DNA of 64,000 nt from Microbulbifer donghaiensis (GCF_900129095.1 NZ_FQVA01000002.1:62001-126000), one strand, 5' to 3'. Positions 35,531-45,065 are shown, numbered from the stretch's first letter. The notes: generated by a model from the letters alone, not told the origin. Translations and numbers: made by a program.

Positions 35531-36910
35531 ATGCAGGAAAAAATCGTTATCGCCGGTGGCGGTCTGGTCGGCGCCATGGCGGCCGGCTTTCTCGCCCAGC
35601 GCGGCTTTCGCGTTGAAGTTTACGAGCGCCGCGAGGACTTGCGGGCACACGCTATCTCCGCCGGGCGCTCCATCAATCTGGCGCTGGCCAATCGCGGTAT
35701 CTACGCGCTGGAAAAACTCGGCCTGATGGAGCGGGTATCGCAACTGCTGATCCCGATGCGCGGTCGTATGGTCCACGACGTAGACGGCAGTTGTAATCTC
35801 CAGCCCTACGGGCAGAGGCCGGAAGAAGTAATCTATTCCGTATCGCGGGGTGCACTGAACGGACTGCTGCTGGACGCCGCCGAAGCTTCCGGCAACGTCG
35901 ACATTTTTTTCGAACAGGAACTGCTCGACATCGATTTCGACGACAAGCGCGCGCGCTTCCGGGACCACGCCGCAGACTCGGAAAAGCATGTACCCTTCGA
36001 CCGCTTTATCGGCGCAGACGGCGCCGGATCGCGCGCCCGCACCCAGTTGCTGAATGAGGTGCACAGGGAGCAACCGGACAGCGAGTGCCGCGAGCAGATA
36101 GAACCGCTGGATCACCAGTACAAGGAACTCGAAATACCCGCCGGCGCCGACGGCGGTTTCCTGCTGGAAAGAGAGGCGCTGCATATCTGGCCGCGCGGCG
36201 GTTTTATGCTGATTGCACTGCCGAACCTGGACGGCAGTTTCACCGTGACCCTGTTCCTGCCGGCAAAGGCCAACGGCAGCCAACCCGGCTTCGATGCTCT
36301 GCAGACTGAGGCCCAGGTAGAGAACTTCTTCCGCCAATACTTTCCCGATGCTGCCGCACTGATGCCGACACTGCTGGAGGACTTCTTCCGCAATCCCTGT
36401 GGCCACCTGGGTACCGTGCGTTGCACCCCCTGGTGCTATCGAGACAGCGCGGTGCTGATCGGCGACGCGGCGCACGGCATAGTGCCCTTCCACGGTCAGG
36501 GAATGAACTGTGGGTTTGAAGACTGTGTTGCGCTGGACGACTGTATCGGGCAAACCCCCGGCAACTGGCGGGAAATTTTCCGGCACTACAGCGGGGCGCG
36601 CATTCCCAACGCCAACGCGATCGCCGATATGGCACTGGAAAACTACGTGGAGATGCGCAATTCGGTGCGGGATCCGAAATTTTTGCTGAAAAAGTCCATC
36701 GGCTTCGAACTGGAGACGCGCTTCCCCGACCACTTCACGCCCCGTTACGCAATGGTGATGTTTCACCGGCTGCCCTATGCCGAGGCCCAGCGCAAGGGCG
36801 AGATCAATCGGCGGATACTGTCCGAACTTGCCGACGGCATCGACTCTCTGGAGCAGGTCGACTGGGACAGGGCGAGAGTGTTGATAGAGGAACTGTTGCC
36901 GAATCAATAA
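35531..36910 (+). CDS. kmo: Kynurenine 3-monooxygenase
   Basis: A 459-residue FAD/NADPH aromatic hydroxylase that converts kynurenine to 3-hydroxykynurenine. The FAD dinucleotide motif is IAGGGLVGAMAAGFLAQRG (7-25). The substrate-binding GRSINLALANRG is near 48-59, and the second FAD motif GDAAHGIVPFHGQGMN is near 310-325. The C-terminal region (from about 375) ends without an obvious mitochondrial-type anchor, as in bacterial KMOs. It is the last gene of the cluster and is followed by a REP-like hairpin. Confidence 0.96.
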   Translation: MQEKIVIAGGGLVGAMAAGFLAQRGFRVEVYERREDLRAHAISAGRSINLALANRGIYALEKLGLMERVSQLLIPMRGRMVHDVDGSCNLQPYGQRPEEVIYSVSRGALNGLLLDAAEASGNVDIFFEQELLDIDFDDKRARFRDHAADSEKHVPFDRFIGADGAGSRARTQLLNEVHREQPDSECREQIEPLDHQYKELEIPAGADGGFLLEREALHIWPRGGFMLIALPNLDGSFTVTLFLPAKANGSQPGFDALQTEAQVENFFRQYFPDAAALMPTLLEDFFRNPCGHLGTVRCTPWCYRDSAVLIGDAAHGIVPFHGQGMNCGFEDCVALDDCIGQTPGNWREIFRHYSGARIPNANAIADMALENYVEMRNSVRDPKFLLKKSIGFELETRFPDHFTPRYAMVMFHRLPYAEAQRKGEINRRILSELADGIDSLEQVDWDRARVLIEELLPNQ

Positions 36911-36921
36911 CCTCGATCTTT

Positions 36922-36995
36922 CCTGTAGGAGCCTGCTAGCAGGCGAATGACTGCGGAACTCCGCTCCTGTTCGCCTGCAAGCGGGCTCCTACAGG
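36922..36995. repeat. REP-like palindrome (GTAGGAGC type)
   Basis: CCTGTAGGAGCCTGCTAGCA and its inverted partner (36922-36946 with 36971-36995) pair with two mismatches over 25 bases. The GTAGGAGC...GCTCCTAC ends resemble the extragenic palindromes widespread in Pseudomonas and relatives. It lies just after kmo and may stabilise or end the operon transcript. Confidence 0.75.
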
Positions 36996-37050
36996 GGAGT
37001 TCACCGCTTGATTCGACGGTTTTTGGCACTAGCGCGGATATTGCACCAGC

Positions 37051-37173
37051 GGCCGCGATGATCGCGCCGAGATCTGTGCGTTCAGTGCACTTTGGCGGCG
37101 TACATGCATGCTTATTGCACGTATTAGCCGCAAAAATGTGCTGAGCGTGCAGAGATCAAGCGAGGGCGCGGCC
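37051..37173 (-). repeat. 123-bp dispersed intergenic repeat, copy 2
   Basis: The inverted partner of 6133-6255, about 80 percent alike by eye, sharing both ends and the core AATACGTGCAATAAGC. Its arms (ATCTCTGCACGCTCAGCACA and the complement of AAAGTGCACTGAACGCACAG) pair imperfectly. It is bracketed by GGATATTGC (37037) and GCAATATCC (37262), which could make an even larger hairpin ending at the yqcC stop. With the REP element it fills the 364-bp kmo-yqcC gap. Confidence 0.75.
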
Positions 37174-37274
37174 AGCAGTGTTTGAGAACACTTTTTACCT
37201 CGACTAAAGCCTCAAAAAGTTTTTACAAGCAAAGACTTAGGTGCAATATCAAGCGGCCGGGCGCAATATCCGGG

Positions 37275-37601
37275 CTAGCCGCGCTGCAAGCGCTCGTCGA
37301 TTTCCGCCAGCAGCTGGATCAGCCCGCCCGCGGTGTAGTCACCGCCGCGGAAGTACTCTTCCGCGATGGGCGCGATGCCGCACTGGTCCGGCAGTGGCCG
37401 CACATTCTCGATCAATTCGATCATGCGCGGCACAAACACGAACTGCAGCCATTGCGGCAGGGTGAGGGTATCCACACAGAAGGGTTCCGTGCTGGCCAGC
37501 GCCTCCGCGGGTGGCGCCTGGTCCTCCCACAGCTGCAGGCGGCGCAGCTCGGCCTCGAGCTTCAGCAACAGGGTGGCGACGTCATCGTAAATCGGGTTCA
37601 T
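37275..37601 (-). CDS. yqcC: YqcC family protein (DUF446)
   Basis: A 108-residue all-helical protein matching the YqcC/DUF446 family (MNPIYDDVATLLLKLEAELRR; FVFVPRMIELIE). No biochemical function is established. It starts 10 bp after the dinG stop and is presumably cotranscribed. In many gammaproteobacteria yqcC neighbours truC instead, which is absent here. Length is typical. Confidence 0.9.
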   Translation of the reverse strand: MNPIYDDVATLLLKLEAELRRLQLWEDQAPPAEALASTEPFCVDTLTLPQWLQFVFVPRMIELIENVRPLPDQCGIAPIAEEYFRGGDYTAGGLIQLLAEIDERLQRG

Positions 37602-37611
37602 AGCTTTTACT

Positions 37612-39786
37612 TTAATCGATTCGACGGCTGAACGGCGGCAATGAGTCGAGAATCGCGCGCCCGTAGCGGCGCGTCACGACGCGCCGGTCGAGCAATGTAA
37701 TGGTGCCGGTATCGCTCTCGGTGCGCAGCAGGCGTCCGCAAGCCTGTACCAGCTTCAGCGCGGCGTCCGGCACCGTGATCTGCATAAACGGATTGCCGCC
37801 CTTGGCCTCAATCCACTCCGCCAGCGCCGCCTCGATCGGGTCGTCCGGTACCGCAAACGGCAGCTTGGCGATAACCACGTGGCGGCAGTAGTCCCCAGGC
37901 AGGTCCAAACCCTCGGCGAAACTGGCGAGGCCGAACAGCACGCTGCTGCCACCCCCATCGACGGTTTCGCGGTGGATCTCCAGCAGCTGCTGGCGGGATT
38001 TCTGTCCCTGCATCAGGATGCGGTTGCGCCAGGTGCCAGGCAGTGCCTCGTAGACGGTTTCCATCTGCCGGCGCGAGGAGAACAGTACCAGCGCACCGCC
38101 GGTATCCTTCAGCAAGTCTGGCAGAGCGTCGATCACGGCATCGGTGTGCGCGTCGGCATTGCCGGCATCCACCGCACAGGTGGGTACTTGCAGGGTCGCG
38201 CGAGAGAAATCGAACGGGCTGGGCACCACCTGGTAGCTGGCGTTGTCCGGCGTTCCGGCGCGCATCTTCAGGCGATCGAATTTCCCCAGCGCCGTCAGGG
38301 TCGCCGAGGTCAGTACCGCGCCGTAGCAGCGACGCCAGAGGCTGTAGTCCAGGGTCTTGCCGGCCAGAATTGGCGAACTGCAGACTTCGAAGTCCGTCGA
38401 GCCACCCCAGTCCACCAGGGTGACCCAGCGCGCCTGCGGCAGGGCGCCGTCAGCATCCGGGCGGGAGTAATTGGCCCACAGCTGCAGGTTGGCCTCGGCG
38501 CGGCCATACCAGCTGCCCAGTTGCGGGTACCAGCGCTCCAGATCCACTGCCGGCACCGGCGAATGCGGATCCTCCAACAGCCGCTGGGCCGCCTGTAACA
38601 TCTTGTTCAACAGGGATTCCAACTCATCGAAATCCTCGCGCAGCTTCTCCGCCAGCTGCATGATGGGCTCCGGCACCACGCCGCCCTCGAAGCGGTGGCG
38701 TACACCGCCGGGGCGATTGGGGCTGCCAGAGCGATTGGAGCCGCTGCCGCGGTCGTCCTCAAACTCGCACAGTTCCTCAATCAGCGGCCACATCTGCTCC
38801 AGCCCCTGCTTGGCAGACGTGAGCACGCCCGGTAGCTGCTCACCGCAGCGATCCAGTTCCGCACCGTCCCCGATCTCGCCGAGCATCTGGCCGAGATTCT
38901 TGTTCGCCTGCTCCAGCCAGCCGGTGGAGGCACCGACACGGCTGTGGTGGGAGAAGTGATTCAGGGCTTTTTCAGGCAGGTGATGCGCCTCGTCGAGCAC
39001 ATAGATGGTCTCCTCCGGCGGCGGCAGAATGGCGCCGCCGCCCAGGGCCAGGTCCGCCAGCAGCAGGTCGTGGTTGGCGACGATCACCTGGGTCTTGCCG
39101 AGGTTCTCGCGGGCGCGGAAGAAACTGCAGTTGGTCACGTGAGGGCAGCGCCGCCCGCTGCACTGACGATGGTCGGTGGTGATACGGCTCCAGTCTTCCA
39201 CCTCGATGGTTTCCGGCCAGTTGTCGCGATCGCCATCCCAGCCGCCGGTGGCCAGGTTATCGGCCATGTCGCGGTACAGTTTGACGCTCTCCTCGCCAAC
39301 CTGTGGCAATTCGTCTTCATAGAGGCCGAGGGAGATGCCGGTGCCGGTAGCTGAAGAGCTGGACAACAGCTGGTCCAGCTTGGACAGGCACAGGTAGCGG
39401 CCGCGGCCCTTGGCCAGCGAGAAATCGAACTCCAGGCCACTGAGGCGCGCCACTTCGGGCAGATCTTTGTGAATGATCTGCTCCTGCAGGGCCACGGTAG
39501 CGGTGGATACCACCAGTTTCTTGTCCTGGGCCTGAGCCAGGGGGATGGCGGCGAGCAGATAGGCCACCGTTTTGCCGGTGCCGGTACCGGCCTCGACCAC
39601 GCAGATATGCTCGCCGTTGCATTTGGCGCTGTCGCGCTCGCCGCTGCCATCCTGAATGATGGCGCCCAGCGTGCGCGCGATGGCAGCTACCATCAGTTTC
39701 TGCCCATAGCGGGCCTTGAGGCCGCGCCCGGCGAGAAACTGGCTGTAGGCCGTCTGGATGGCTTTCTTGTCTTGGTCGTTTAGCAA
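37612..39786 (-). CDS. dinG: ATP-dependent DNA helicase DinG
   Basis: A 724-residue XPD-like 5'-3' helicase of superfamily 2 that unwinds D-loops, R-loops and forked DNA. Walker A is EAGTGTGKTVAYLL (K72, T73), and motif II is YVLDEAHHLPEKA. The [4Fe-4S] cysteines are in GRYLCLSK and in QCSGRRCPHVTNC. Motif VI is QACGRLLRTESDTG. The start is a TTG immediately downstream of an in-frame stop, with no strong ribosome site. SOS control is expected for the family, but no LexA box was recognised near the start. Confidence 0.95.
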   Translation of the reverse strand: MLNDQDKKAIQTAYSQFLAGRGLKARYGQKLMVAAIARTLGAIIQDGSGERDSAKCNGEHICVVEAGTGTGKTVAYLLAAIPLAQAQDKKLVVSTATVALQEQIIHKDLPEVARLSGLEFDFSLAKGRGRYLCLSKLDQLLSSSSATGTGISLGLYEDELPQVGEESVKLYRDMADNLATGGWDGDRDNWPETIEVEDWSRITTDHRQCSGRRCPHVTNCSFFRARENLGKTQVIVANHDLLLADLALGGGAILPPPEETIYVLDEAHHLPEKALNHFSHHSRVGASTGWLEQANKNLGQMLGEIGDGAELDRCGEQLPGVLTSAKQGLEQMWPLIEELCEFEDDRGSGSNRSGSPNRPGGVRHRFEGGVVPEPIMQLAEKLREDFDELESLLNKMLQAAQRLLEDPHSPVPAVDLERWYPQLGSWYGRAEANLQLWANYSRPDADGALPQARWVTLVDWGGSTDFEVCSSPILAGKTLDYSLWRRCYGAVLTSATLTALGKFDRLKMRAGTPDNASYQVVPSPFDFSRATLQVPTCAVDAGNADAHTDAVIDALPDLLKDTGGALVLFSSRRQMETVYEALPGTWRNRILMQGQKSRQQLLEIHRETVDGGGSSVLFGLASFAEGLDLPGDYCRHVVIAKLPFAVPDDPIEAALAEWIEAKGGNPFMQITVPDAALKLVQACGRLLRTESDTGTITLLDRRVVTRRYGRAILDSLPPFSRRID

Positions 39787-39856
39787 TGGAGAGATCTAAT
39801 GCGGAATAATGAATTCGGAATGGTAACCGATTTCACTTCCTTACTCCGCATTCAAA

Positions 39857-41026
39857 CTACTCATAGGCGAGCCGGGAAACCACCGGATTCGCGTAGCCCT
39901 GGATGGCAATGTCGCGCCAGCGCTCGTTGATGCGCGCCATGCGCTCCTCGAACTTCTGCCGGGTCTCTTCGTGTTCCGCCGGATTCCACGGCTTGGGCGG
40001 GTAGCCCACCGGCAGCGCGGGCACATCGCCGTAGATCTTCTCGTAGGCGATCAGGTTGGTGGGATGCAGCACGTAGTTGCCGATGACCTGGCGATCGATC
40101 TCCTCGGCGAGGGAATTCACATCGTGGAAATCCCCCTCGATCGGTTTGCCGAACGCGGCGTGTACATGGCCCTTCTGACCGATGACCCCTTTGGCGATGG
40201 CTCCCAGGTCCTCGTGCGCGCCCTTGCGGTACTCCTCCTTGTGCGCCTCGATATAGAGTTGCTTGGCCTTCTGCTCGTCACAGGGATCCCACTCGTAGGA
40301 GATGGACAGCGGCACTATGTGCAGCTTTCGCCAGAACTCGGCAAATGGCGTTTCCTTGTCCTTGGTCATGGCAAACATGGCCGCCAGCGCCGGATTGGTG
40401 CGGTCCAGGCCATCTTTGGCGCGGCCGGAACGCTGCGCAATCCACACGTGCTCGTTGTCGTTGACGATCGAGTAATAGATGTAGTTCGACAGCTGCACGG
40501 CGGATTGCAGCTTCTCGCGCCGGCTGCCGGCCTTGCGCTTCACGGTGAAGCACTTGTTCAGCTTCATGATGTCGGTGGCGAACTGCTTGGTGAGCAGGTT
40601 GTCGCCGATGGCGATGCGCGACGTCTCGTGCCCCTCTTTGAACATGGAGACAATCGAGAGCGCCGGATCCATGGCGATGTCCCGGTGGTTGCTGACGAAC
40701 AGGCAGGCGCGGTCCCTCGGCAGGGTATCGAGGCCGGAGATGGTGAACTCGGTGGTGGTGCGGGAAATGACCTTGTCCATGTACTTTTCCACCACCTCCT
40801 GCACGCCGCGCACATCGTGTGCCTTGCGGAATTCAAAGCGCAGGAACATACGTACCAGCCAGGCCAGAGGGCGCTCCAGCTTGGCGAGTTTGGGTACCAG
40901 GAAGTGCGCAGCCGTACGTGACATCTCCGGATCGGCAATCAGCCGATCTATCACTTCGCGCACTTCTTCGTCGCGATACGGGCGAATATCCTCAAACTGA
41001 GCGGGATCCAACTCACTTGCTCTCAT
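39857..41026 (-). CDS. PlsC-like 1-acylglycerol-3-phosphate acyltransferase
   Basis: A 389-residue phospholipid acyltransferase-like protein. The start is set at MRASELDPAQFEDIRPYRDE, preceded by CAGGTAGTG; the longer frame extends into the divergent promoter region. The acyltransferase core begins with LFVSNHRDIAMDPA, where H and D are separated by five residues rather than the canonical four. PFAEFWRKLHIVPLSISYEW is a later conserved segment. No membrane helix is obvious. It probably acylates glycerol-3-phosphate or lysophosphatidate, but the substrate is uncertain. It is divergent from nhaC. Confidence 0.8.
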   Translation of the reverse strand: MRASELDPAQFEDIRPYRDEEVREVIDRLIADPEMSRTAAHFLVPKLAKLERPLAWLVRMFLRFEFRKAHDVRGVQEVVEKYMDKVISRTTTEFTISGLDTLPRDRACLFVSNHRDIAMDPALSIVSMFKEGHETSRIAIGDNLLTKQFATDIMKLNKCFTVKRKAGSRREKLQSAVQLSNYIYYSIVNDNEHVWIAQRSGRAKDGLDRTNPALAAMFAMTKDKETPFAEFWRKLHIVPLSISYEWDPCDEQKAKQLYIEAHKEEYRKGAHEDLGAIAKGVIGQKGHVHAAFGKPIEGDFHDVNSLAEEIDRQVIGNYVLHPTNLIAYEKIYGDVPALPVGYPPKPWNPAEHEETRQKFEERMARINERWRDIAIQGYANPVVSRLAYE

Positions 41027-41339
41027 GAAATCACTACCTGCCGGGCCGCTGATATGCGGGATTGGCTCATTCTTATTGTGGACAACCGGCCCGAGTCGCG
41101 GGCCGGCGCAGAACATACCGGAAGCGCCGCCGAACTGCCAGCGCTGCGCCCGACCGGTCGGTTGACTGATCAGACAATGGCCACACGCTAAGTCGCCGCG
41201 AATCCAGCTCCGCTGGTCGCTCGAAGTGGACTTCACCGCCCACAGCCGGGAGAATAGACCGCTTAACTCCGTCGCCGACGGCTACAAGAAAGATAATGAA
41301 CCCGGCCCCCGGGGCCACGCAGTAAACAGGGAGTTCACC

Positions 41340-42821
41340 TTGACCCAGTCCAGTTCCCAACACACCGAATCTGCAAGCGAGCCACGCGCACCCAGCCTGC
41401 TGGATGCCCTGATCCCCCTGGGGATATTGATCGCCCTCCTGTCCCTGTCGGTGTATTTCTACGGCGCCGACTCCTCCTACGGTCCCAACCAGATAGCGCT
41501 ACTGCTCTGCGCCGGCGTCGTCGCGCTGATGGGCATGAAAAACGGCCACAGCTGGAACGACATGGAGGGCGGCATGCTGCACGGCATCGGCCTGGTGTTC
41601 GGCGCCATCCTCATTCTGCTGGCGGTGGGCGCGCTGATCGGCAGCTGGATCCTGGCGGGCACTGTGCCGTCGATGATCTATTTCGGCGTACAGATACTGT
41701 CGCCGCAGTGGTTCTACGCCGCCAGCTGCATCATCTGCGCCATCGTCGGCCTCAGCATCGGCTCCAGCTGGACCACCGCCGGAACCCTGGGTGTGGCACT
41801 GATAGGGATCGCCGGCGCGCTGGGCCTGGATCCGGCAATTACCGCCGGTGCAGTGATTTCCGGTGCCTATTTCGGCGACAAGATGTCGCCACTGTCCGAC
41901 ACCACCAATGTCGCCGCCGCGGTGACCTCCAACGATCTGTTCCTGCATATCCGCCATATGCTGTGGACCACCCTGCCGGCATTTTTCACCGCGCTGGTGA
42001 TCTTCGCCGTGATCGGGCTTACCGCCGATACCGGCACTGCCTCGGCAACGGATATCGAGGAGCTACTGACGGCGCTCAAAGGCGAATTCAATATCTCTAT
42101 CGTCAGCCTGCTGCCACTGGTGCTGCTGCTGTTTATGGCCTGGCGCAAGATCCCCGCCTACCCCACCCTGATTATCGGCGCGCTGGTCGGCTGCGCCATT
42201 GCGCTCATTTTCGAACCGGAGACCGCGCGCCGACTGGGCGGCGGCGAGGGCGCCCTGGCGGCGATCAAGGGGGCTTGGTATGCGCTGTTCGACGGCTACA
42301 AGTCCACCTCCACCAATGAGAGCGTGGCCGAACTGCTGTCCAAGGGTGGTATGAGCAGCATGCTCAACACCGTGTGGCTGATTATTTCGGCCATGGCCTT
42401 CGGCGGTGCCATGGAGCGCGCCGGCTTCCTGCAGGTTATCGTCGACTGGACCCTGTCTAAGGTGAAGACTGTCGGCGGCCTGGTGACCTCCACAGTACTG
42501 ACCTGTTTCGGCATGAACGCCGCCGCCGGCGACCAGTACATGGCGATCATCATCCCCGGACGCATGTTCCGCGAAGCCTATGCCGACAAGGGCCTGCATG
42601 GCCTTAACCTGTCGCGCACGCTGGAAGACTCCGGCACCATCACCTCGGTGCTGATTCCCTGGAATACCTGCGGCGCCTTCATGAGCGGCACCCTGGGCAT
42701 CGCCACTTTTAGCTATGCGCCCTACGCGCTGTTCAACCTGATCTGCCCGCTGCTGGCCATTGCCTACGGCTGGTTCCACTTCAAGCAGATGCCGCTGTCG
42801 GCAGCCGCTACTGCGCGCTGA
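41340..42821 (+). CDS. nhaC: Na+/H+ antiporter NhaC
   Basis: A 493-residue, about 11-12-helix antiporter of the NhaC family, exporting Na+ for H+. A TTG start at 41340 is chosen because CAGGGAG lies 6-12 bases before it and the N-terminus then reads MTQSSSQHTESASE, ahead of the first helix (LLDALIPLGILIALLSLSVY). The longer GTG-started frame includes an unlikely polar leader. GAYFGDKMSPLSDTTNVAAA is the strongly conserved core loop. It suits a marine lifestyle. No accessory subunit is nearby. Confidence 0.92.
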   Translation: MTQSSSQHTESASEPRAPSLLDALIPLGILIALLSLSVYFYGADSSYGPNQIALLLCAGVVALMGMKNGHSWNDMEGGMLHGIGLVFGAILILLAVGALIGSWILAGTVPSMIYFGVQILSPQWFYAASCIICAIVGLSIGSSWTTAGTLGVALIGIAGALGLDPAITAGAVISGAYFGDKMSPLSDTTNVAAAVTSNDLFLHIRHMLWTTLPAFFTALVIFAVIGLTADTGTASATDIEELLTALKGEFNISIVSLLPLVLLLFMAWRKIPAYPTLIIGALVGCAIALIFEPETARRLGGGEGALAAIKGAWYALFDGYKSTSTNESVAELLSKGGMSSMLNTVWLIISAMAFGGAMERAGFLQVIVDWTLSKVKTVGGLVTSTVLTCFGMNAAAGDQYMAIIIPGRMFREAYADKGLHGLNLSRTLEDSGTITSVLIPWNTCGAFMSGTLGIATFSYAPYALFNLICPLLAIAYGWFHFKQMPLSAAATAR

Positions 42822-42841
42822 CAGCCGCAGGGCTCCGAATC

Positions 42842-42914
42842 GGCCCGCCAGCGGTGACCGCGCGAGGGAAAACACATCGGTAAATATCCCCCGCTCGGTC
42901 ACCGCTGGCGGGCC
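42842..42914 (-). repeat. Class I-type intergenic hairpin after nhaC
   Basis: Perfect 19-base arms (GGCCCGCCAGCGGTGACCG, 42842-42860, with 42896-42914). The loop read on the minus strand contains GGATATTTACCGATGTGTTT, a divergent class I cassette. The arm sequence differs from other copies but keeps the GGCCC end and the GGTG positions. It may double as the nhaC terminator, though no U-run is present. Confidence 0.75.
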
Positions 42915-42958
42915 TTATTCCTGGTCAGCCGGCATTCGGATGCACCCCGAGTTGAGTT

Positions 42959-44005
42959 ATGAGTGAAAGTACAACCCTGAGCGCCCTGATCGGCGCAGCC
43001 AACTTCAAACTGCGCTGGTTCGATCTCGGCCGGCGCCTGCAGCCGGTGTCCCGCGCCACCGCCGATGCCTTCGAGGCCGGCCAGGCACCCTGGCCGTTTC
43101 CCTATCTGCGCCAGGCGTGGGCAGCGCTGCTGCTGTGGCCGGAGGAAGGCGGAGAGCCGGTCGTCTGGTTTCTGCGCCTGCCACTGGACGAACAGGGCAA
43201 GCTGCAGCTGCAGGCCAGGGACGCCTTTCTGCGCCAGCTGGCAATGAAACTCAAACAGAGCACGCCATCCGAATCGGCCGCGCAGCAGCTGCATGCGGCG
43301 CTCGAAGAGAGCGGCCTGCTGTTCACACCGGCGCCCGAGCGCCAGGCCAGCTTTCACTCCCGCGCAGCCCTGTTGCTGAAGCGGGAGCCAAGCTCGCACT
43401 ACACAACCGCCCTGGCCTATTTCCGGGAGCCACAGTCTCTCCCTTGGGATCAACTGGCGATCCAGGGTATTGCCGATGTGGCGGCCCGCTGGGAAGCGGA
43501 TCGCGAGATACTGCTGCAACAGCTGCCCACGCTGGCGCCGCCGGTGTTTATCAGCTTGTGCCAATGTCTGGAAAATGAAGCCACAGATCACCAGTTGGCG
43601 GCCGGGATCATCAAGCGTGCCGGCGTCGAGCTGGATAGCGACTCTCCGGACTTCGCCATTATCACGGCGGCTGTGCGCGGGGTCTCCCATTCTGTGGCCC
43701 GCGGGATGCGGCTGGAATTCCTGACGCGCCTGCTCAACTCAGCTGCCAGCGCGAATGGAGAGGTCCTCGCCGCCATTGGCAGCCGCTGTGCCTACGATCT
43801 CGCCGACCGCGAACTGGCCAGCCTCTGGCTGGCGGCGCTGGCGCAACTCGAAAATCAGTCGACTTTCAATCTGTTGATGTCCGACCTGATGTTCCTGCCC
43901 CAGGTTCGTTCGTCACTCCTGGACGCACTGCGGGACCCCGCGCGCCCGGAAGCACTCGCGCGCGCTTTCGGTGAATTTCTGCACGGTCCGAAACCAGTCC
44001 ACTGA
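42959..44005 (+). CDS. DUF3549 family protein
   Basis: A 348-residue cytoplasmic protein matching the DUF3549 family of Pseudomonas and relatives (TTLSALIGAANFKLRWFDLGRR; FPYLRQAWAALLLWPEE). Beyond a Leu/Ala-rich helical body with possible HEAT-like spacing, no catalytic motif is visible. Its function is unknown. It begins 44 bp after the hairpin downstream of nhaC and has no clear partner gene. Base composition is like its neighbours. Confidence 0.75.
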   Translation: MSESTTLSALIGAANFKLRWFDLGRRLQPVSRATADAFEAGQAPWPFPYLRQAWAALLLWPEEGGEPVVWFLRLPLDEQGKLQLQARDAFLRQLAMKLKQSTPSESAAQQLHAALEESGLLFTPAPERQASFHSRAALLLKREPSSHYTTALAYFREPQSLPWDQLAIQGIADVAARWEADREILLQQLPTLAPPVFISLCQCLENEATDHQLAAGIIKRAGVELDSDSPDFAIITAAVRGVSHSVARGMRLEFLTRLLNSAASANGEVLAAIGSRCAYDLADRELASLWLAALAQLENQSTFNLLMSDLMFLPQVRSSLLDALRDPARPEALARAFGEFLHGPKPVH

Positions 44006-44198
44006 AGCGGATCGACAATCCGCCCGGGGCGACCGTGCCGCCCCTCCGCCGGGAATAATTCCAGCGGCCGCCTCAGCGCTAGCGCACAGGACCAGCGCCC
44101 ACCTCCGCGCGCGGCGTGCCCCGGATCGCGAGTGGCCTACTATGATTTCTTGATTGCCACTCTTCGGCAAAAAAATTCCGCACGATTGCACCAACTCG

Positions 44199-45065
44199 AT
44201 GAAAAAGCATTGCTCGGGAGCCGGCATCCTGGCCTGCGCCCTGTTGGCTGCGCCGGCCCTGGCGCAACCGCCGGAAATGATCGAACCCAGTATCCACTGG
44301 GCGTACGCTACTTTCTTCGGCACCGGCTGGTACAAGGTCAGCGACGAGAGCAGTGCCTATATTGTGCATGCCGCACCGCGCTGGATCCTCGGTGCGACCG
44401 GCGCCGACAATCCCGACGACCTCGACGTTACTTACAGGCTTCAGGTCCCACTGACGGTGGGAGTCGCCAAATTCGATTTCAATGACATCCCGGGCTTGAT
44501 TGACCCCAACAACCTGAAGATCGCCAGTGCCGGACTCAGTCTCGACGCTGATATTTCCCTGACACCCCGCTTTTCAATTCGCCCTGCTATACAGACCGGT
44601 TACGGCAACGTGATCAACGACAGCGAGCACGCGTGGACCTACGCCACGGAGATCAGGAGCCGCTACAAATTTGAGTCAGGCAGGCTGGATTGGGCGATAC
44701 TGGCTAATCTCGGTTACGTCGGTTACGACGCCAACGAGGGAGATTCGGATGATTTCGCATTTGCCGCCCTTGGCAGCGAGTTCGCCTACCCTGTCAACTG
44801 GCTGAGCCGCCCTGACAACCAGTCCATGTTCTACTGGCATCTCAGCTATATCGATTTTCTCGACAAGGTTCGCGTCAGGTCAGGTGTCGACCGCTTTGAC
44901 TCTGTTGCCAGCTATTGGCAGGTCGGCGCCGCCATTGGCAGGCGCGAGAAACCGATTTGCATCGGCTTCCTGAAATTCGATCGCCTGGGGCTCGCATACA
45001 ATTACAGCGCGACGGGTGAGTTGCGCGGCGTGAAACTTGTTTTCCGATCGCTGTATGATTTATGA
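44199..45065 (+). CDS. Putative outer-membrane beta-barrel protein
   Basis: A 288-residue exported protein. The start is placed at MKKHCSGAGILACALLAAPALA, a clear Sec signal peptide cut near ALA-QPP; the frame's earlier start adds a polar leader without export features. The mature part alternates polar and aromatic residues in strand-like blocks (DWAILANLGYVGYDAN, FAFAALGSEFAYPV, LGLAYNYSATGEL). It is reminiscent of the solitary autotransporter-type barrel domains of marine gammaproteobacteria. It ends in ...FRSLYDL, without the terminal Phe or Trp of classical BAM substrates. Specific function unknown. Confidence 0.6.
   Translation: MKKHCSGAGILACALLAAPALAQPPEMIEPSIHWAYATFFGTGWYKVSDESSAYIVHAAPRWILGATGADNPDDLDVTYRLQVPLTVGVAKFDFNDIPGLIDPNNLKIASAGLSLDADISLTPRFSIRPAIQTGYGNVINDSEHAWTYATEIRSRYKFESGRLDWAILANLGYVGYDANEGDSDDFAFAALGSEFAYPVNWLSRPDNQSMFYWHLSYIDFLDKVRVRSGVDRFDSVASYWQVGAAIGRREKPICIGFLKFDRLGLAYNYSATGELRGVKLVFRSLYDL

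Noticed and set aside
35309..36907. Long open frame (532 codons) antisense to kmo and kynU
   Set aside because: Shadow of the kynurenine genes, which have clear catalytic motifs on the other strand.
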